This document shows, piece after piece, positions 60,280 through 64,000 of a DNA stretch of 64,000 bases (position 1 is its first letter; each line of letters starts with the position of its first letter). Made by a program: the position numbers and the translations under genes. The notes below the pieces were generated by a model. The model made no database searches and was not told the origin of the DNA. It saw only the letters and a list, made by a program, of their open reading frames with translations. Source of the stretch: Planctomycetes bacterium syqfu (GTDB taxonomy: Bacteria > Planctomycetota > Phycisphaerae > Phycisphaerales > Phycisphaeraceae); assembly GCA_020974905.1 (NCBI GenBank), contig CP087563.1, forward strand, positions 6,448,001 to 6,512,000. The letters run 5' to 3'.

Positions 60280-61731
60280 ATGACGCAAGCAACCATACAA
60301 TCCACCGAGCTTCCGATTGCGGATCATCAAGATCCGACAATCTTCGGCTTAACACCCACACAATTGCATGACCGATTCTGGGCTGCACGTGGCGTGCAGG
60401 TGGTCCGGCAGGGCGAAGCCTCGCAGATCGTCCCCGATGCCGAGTTGTATTTGCTTGCTGATCCCCGAACGATGACCATCTTTCAGTTGCGCCCGATTCT
60501 GGATGTGCTCAACTGGATGAAACCCGATGTGCTGTTCCTGCGGTTGCATGACACCAACGAACATGGCTATCGCGAACGTGCGGTCGCCGATGAAGACGGA
60601 CGCTTCATTCGCTTCGAACGCATCTACGACGGCGGAGATTCACGTTTGGCCCGTGTCGCTTTGACAGAAGATCTTGACCTTGCCAAACGCTGGCAGTCCG
60701 CTACAACACCACGCGATGGTTGGCGGAATCTTCGCTACACCGTGCAGCGCCGCCTGCGCGCGACACGTTCGGTGGATGCATCGGTCTATGATCGGAGCCT
60801 TGAAGTCGAGCGAATGAAGTTCGTCGATGATCTGATCTCGGTTTGGCCGCACCCTGATGCCACCATTAGCCGTCTTGCAAAAGCTGGCGAAAGCGCCTGG
60901 ATCGATTCAGACGCAACGGTTGGCAAACAGGTCCAACTTATAGGTCCGGTTTGGATCGGTGCAGGTCGTATGATTGATGTCGAAGTGCCGGTTGTCGGCC
61001 CCGTTGCGCTGTGGGATGCCCCTGAGCACAAACCCGAACCTGAAGACATCCGCTGGTTAGCCATCGAACGTTCCAAAAGCTTTGCTCGTATCGGCAAGGT
61101 TAATGTCCGCGAACTGACTTCGCTTGAAGCCTTTGGTAAACGGACCTTCGATATTCTCTTTGCACTCACGTTCCTGCTGTGTACCACGCCGATTTATCCA
61201 CTCGTCATGCTGCTGATTTACCTGGAAGACGGACGCCCATTTTTCTTCGGACATATGCGCGAAACGGCAGGGGGCAAACAATTCCCTTGCTGGAAATTCC
61301 GATCCATGCGCAAGGATGCAGAGGAAATCAAAAAACGCCTCATGGCTGAGAATAAAGCGGACGGTCCCCAGTTCTTCATCGAAGATGATCCGCGCATGAC
61401 GCGCATCGGAAAGATCATTCGCAAACTTAATATCGACGAATTGCCCCAGTTCTATAATGTGCTGTGCGGTCATATGTCCATCGTCGGACCTCGGCCTTCG
61501 CCATTCAAGGAAAACCAATACTGCCCGGCATGGCGTGAAGCACGTTTGTCGGTTAAACCCGGTGTCACCGGACTCTGGCAGGTCAAACGTTCCCGACTCA
61601 AGGGACTCGACTTCCAGGAATGGATTCGCTACGACGTGCAATACGTTCAGGAACGCAGCTGGCGATTGGACCTGTGGATTATCATTCAAACGGTCAAAGT
61701 CACGCTGGGTGCGATTTTCAAATCCAAATGA
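60280..61731 (+). CDS. initiating sugar transferase (PglC/WbaP type) with long N-terminal region
   Basis: The 483-residue protein has a C-terminal bacterial sugar transferase domain (about 285-483). It has a membrane helix FDILFALTFLLCTTPIYPLV, CWKFRSMRKDAEEIKK, the ELPQFYNVLCGHMSIVGPRP signature and GVTGLWQV. It would transfer a hexose 1-phosphate to undecaprenyl phosphate, the first step of polymer synthesis. The N-terminal 280 residues lack the usual helices. They contain nucleotidyltransferase-like segments and a beta-helix-like VGKQVQLIGPVWIGAGR stretch, apparently a regulatory or scaffold domain. Confidence 0.88.
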   Translation: MTQATIQSTELPIADHQDPTIFGLTPTQLHDRFWAARGVQVVRQGEASQIVPDAELYLLADPRTMTIFQLRPILDVLNWMKPDVLFLRLHDTNEHGYRERAVADEDGRFIRFERIYDGGDSRLARVALTEDLDLAKRWQSATTPRDGWRNLRYTVQRRLRATRSVDASVYDRSLEVERMKFVDDLISVWPHPDATISRLAKAGESAWIDSDATVGKQVQLIGPVWIGAGRMIDVEVPVVGPVALWDAPEHKPEPEDIRWLAIERSKSFARIGKVNVRELTSLEAFGKRTFDILFALTFLLCTTPIYPLVMLLIYLEDGRPFFFGHMRETAGGKQFPCWKFRSMRKDAEEIKKRLMAENKADGPQFFIEDDPRMTRIGKIIRKLNIDELPQFYNVLCGHMSIVGPRPSPFKENQYCPAWREARLSVKPGVTGLWQVKRSRLKGLDFQEWIRYDVQYVQERSWRLDLWIIIQTVKVTLGAIFKSK

Positions 61732-63995
61732 TCTTGTACGGATCAAATACACTGACGCTGTTTGTCATGCGTAACACCATCATTGAAAAATCTCGACGAC
61801 GTCTTTTGGTGCTGACCATAGGGACACTTTTTGTCTCTTTGTTTGGTGGGGGACTCTTTGCGCTGAATCAATGGCAATCTGATAAGCAATACCAGTTGAT
61901 GCGGCGTGAAGTCCAGATGGCCATGCAGCAGGGCCGTTACGATGATGCGATCGAACAGTTGACACATGGGCTGGCATTCTGGCCAGGTGATTCGTTACTC
62001 CTCCAAGACTATGTCATAGCGCAGAAACATGTCCGGGATTCGGCTGATCAGAATCTGACGTTGACCATTGAAGTCCTCAGCCGATCCATGCAGTCCAATC
62101 CGCATATGCAGCAGGCTGCTGAGCAGTTGGTTTCATTGCATATGGTTAGCGGTGATGCCGCCCAGGCTTTAAAGGTGGCGGATTTCGCGCTTGAACATGA
62201 TCCTGATAACACACAGATGATCAAGCGTCGAGCGCTGGCCTATATTCGCATCGGAGACTTCAAACAAGCGATTGATGATGTGGATCAGTGTATTGTGAAT
62301 CTGCCAACGGATTATGATCTTTATCTGCTTCGACTTTATTTGGCAAAATTACAGAATGTTGGCGCACCACTAATGACCGAGCTGGTGGCATCCTGGCGTC
62401 CGCATTTACAAAATGAAGCCTGGTATCAAGCATTGATGGGTGTTAACTGCAGACTCAACCAACTCCATGAACAAGCGATTTCCTGGTTTACACAGGCAGC
62501 TTCTCAGAAGCTTGATGATCCAAGACTTATCCAATTACTCATTGGACAACTTGATAGTCTTGGTCAGTATCAAATAGTAGATGGTTGGCTGGAGACAGTG
62601 GATGTTCAGCAGATGCCAACGTTACTCTATGACAAAGCGTGGCGTCTCTGGCAAAACAAGTCCGATCAATCACTGCTCAAGCTTGAACATCAGGATCAAC
62701 CAGCTGTCATGGCGCTGCAAATTTTTGCATGCAAACGAACCGGGCAAGCACAGCGTGGTGATCATTTGCTTTTAAGATTAGCAAACCTACCATCCACAAC
62801 TGCCAATCGAAATTGGCTTAAGCTCATACACCTGTTGGTTAATGATGTGGACAGTCACCCCTTGCAAAGGATTGAAGCGGCACGGCAGGTGCGCATGACT
62901 TGTTCCAACCATGATCTTGCTGAGGTGGTACTCGCTCAGCAATATGAAAAGCTTGGTGAACAAGAAGCATCGTTGGATGTCTGGCGAACATTATCTAACA
63001 CCACGCCGAGATGGACTATGCCTCATCTTCAGCAGTCGCGTTTGTTGCTTGAAACGGATCATCCGATGGCTGCTGCAGCAGCTGCGAGAAAGGCGTTAGC
63101 TTGTGATCCCAGAAGTATTCATGCTGGCGTCTTACTGATTGAAGCCTTGCTTCGATCCGACCGCGAATCAACACAACAGATGGCACATTCCGTGTTCAAT
63201 GACATGGCTGATAGTCTATCTGCGGACACACGTCTGTTATTGCAGGCAAGGCTTTTTCAGCCACTTGAGGTTCGCCTGTCTGTTGATCAGGCGATTGATC
63301 AACGTCAAGTCATAACTCCCGAGACCTGGTTGGAATTGGCACAGATCAGCTTGGAGCGACAGGGGGATTGGCATGATGCTTGCCTAGCACAATTTGAGCA
63401 ACATCATCCAATCACACCGCTTTGGATGTTGCTCAAGGCCAAAGCGTTGCAGAATGAGGGGCAAGACATAGCCGCACGGGAGTTGATCAATCAGACGGTG
63501 CAAAGTCAGACACTCAGTCAACCGGAGCAGGTGCTTTCCTGGCAGTTGGCTCAGGCGAAATATCTGACAACCACCACCGACCTTTTGGCAAGTCACATTG
63601 CATGGCAGCATTTGCTTGAGAAATATCCGCATACGTTGTCTGTTTGTCAGGCAATTTTGAGTTTGCCAAGAGCTCAATGTCAACCGCAGCTCAGGGAACA
63701 GGCGGTCAGGCAACTCAAGGCACTTACCGGTCCATATGCGATTCGTTGGCGATATGAACAGGCTGCATTGATGTTAGATCAATCCCGTGACAACACAGCT
63801 CTGAGCCAGGCGACGTTGTTGCTTCATGACGCGTTGAAATGCTCCCCTTCAGCCATGAATTGTCGCGTGCTGTTGATGCAATGTTTACAGATGATCGGAA
63901 GTGAGCAGGGCGTACTCGAACAGGCACATGCCATTCTCAACATTGATCCATACCATCCTCAGGCGATGGAGATTCTCAAACAAGCCAGAAGTTGA
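61728..63995 (+). CDS. membrane-anchored TPR-repeat protein
   Basis: The 755-residue protein has one N-terminal membrane helix (LLVLTIGTLFVSLFGGGLFAL) and a long array of helical hairpins. Many resemble TPR units, for example GRYDDAIEQLTHGLAFWPGD, GDAAQALKVADFALEHDPDN and IGDFKQAIDDVDQCIVNLPT. It is probably anchored with the repeats in the periplasm, as in TPR proteins of exosortase/exopolysaccharide loci that organise export or polymer assembly. The ATG at 61728 overlaps the sugar transferase stop (ATGA). ATG 61767 is an alternative with the membrane helix still downstream. Confidence 0.8.
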   Translation: MILYGSNTLTLFVMRNTIIEKSRRRLLVLTIGTLFVSLFGGGLFALNQWQSDKQYQLMRREVQMAMQQGRYDDAIEQLTHGLAFWPGDSLLLQDYVIAQKHVRDSADQNLTLTIEVLSRSMQSNPHMQQAAEQLVSLHMVSGDAAQALKVADFALEHDPDNTQMIKRRALAYIRIGDFKQAIDDVDQCIVNLPTDYDLYLLRLYLAKLQNVGAPLMTELVASWRPHLQNEAWYQALMGVNCRLNQLHEQAISWFTQAASQKLDDPRLIQLLIGQLDSLGQYQIVDGWLETVDVQQMPTLLYDKAWRLWQNKSDQSLLKLEHQDQPAVMALQIFACKRTGQAQRGDHLLLRLANLPSTTANRNWLKLIHLLVNDVDSHPLQRIEAARQVRMTCSNHDLAEVVLAQQYEKLGEQEASLDVWRTLSNTTPRWTMPHLQQSRLLLETDHPMAAAAAARKALACDPRSIHAGVLLIEALLRSDRESTQQMAHSVFNDMADSLSADTRLLLQARLFQPLEVRLSVDQAIDQRQVITPETWLELAQISLERQGDWHDACLAQFEQHHPITPLWMLLKAKALQNEGQDIAARELINQTVQSQTLSQPEQVLSWQLAQAKYLTTTTDLLASHIAWQHLLEKYPHTLSVCQAILSLPRAQCQPQLREQAVRQLKALTGPYAIRWRYEQAALMLDQSRDNTALSQATLLLHDALKCSPSAMNCRVLLMQCLQMIGSEQGVLEQAHAILNIDPYHPQAMEILKQARS

Positions 63996-64000
63996 GTCAT

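Overview
The window looks like a chromosomal segment of a planctomycete, most likely of the Phycisphaerae. This is inferred from three things: two orphan pseudopilins with the [16 protein letters not shown] leader that is abundant in that phylum, a short PEP-CTERM protein with an exosortase whose active site reads EACNGM, and a FemAB-like protein of the PEP-CTERM-associated type. No rRNA, tRNA or CRISPR array was recognised.

Region 1 (1-16.6 kb). The 3' part of a frameshifted PEP-CTERM-associated FemAB gene is followed by a phage-derived island. On the minus strand it carries a compact HK97-type packaging and head module: terminase small and large subunits, portal, U35 protease, major capsid, gp6-like connector, head-tail joining protein, a DUF3168-like protein and several unknown or Cys-rich proteins. 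Upstream in the same operon are a ParB-like protein, an ABC-ATPase/GNAT fusion and small membrane proteins. A plus-strand cassette encodes an XRE-S24 repressor overlapping a membrane-anchored HExxH protein. No integrase, replication gene, tape-measure gene or endolysin is visible, so this is a partial prophage, a GTA-like remnant or a head-forming satellite.

Region 2 (16.7-38 kb). This is ordinary chromosome: argJ, class II fructose-bisphosphate aldolase, an orphan pseudopilin, a PEP-CTERM protein, a SulP transporter, a locus with a secreted clan-A glycosidase, a pseudopilin and a LacI regulator, a chemoreceptor with a c-heme motif, an operon of ATP-grasp, alpha-E, Anbu proteasome-like peptidase and transglutaminase, a polytopic membrane protein, and an arsR-arsC pair.

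Region 3 (38.2-64 kb). This is a large exopolysaccharide/exosortase locus. A NusG-like antiterminator heads it. A tightly overlapping operon follows with glycosyltransferases, a Wzx-type flippase, a Wzy/ligase-type protein, an acyltransferase, and a complete set for GDP-D-glycero-D-manno-heptose (GmhA, HddA, GmhB-like and HddC-like). It also has two NDP-sugar epimerases, a WecG-type transferase, a degenerate nucleotidyltransferase, exosortase and EpsI, a Wzc/GumC-type ATPase with an unusual inserted domain, an initiating sugar transferase with an extra N-terminal region, and a large membrane-anchored TPR protein. Together these would build a heptose-containing polymer and couple it to exosortase processing of PEP-CTERM proteins such as the one at 20.8-21.5 kb.

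Several dispersed palindromic repeat families lie between genes: two 83-bp elements with the same arm and loop lengths, a 26-bp sequence found identically at two distant sites, and an inverted repeat inside the phage operon.
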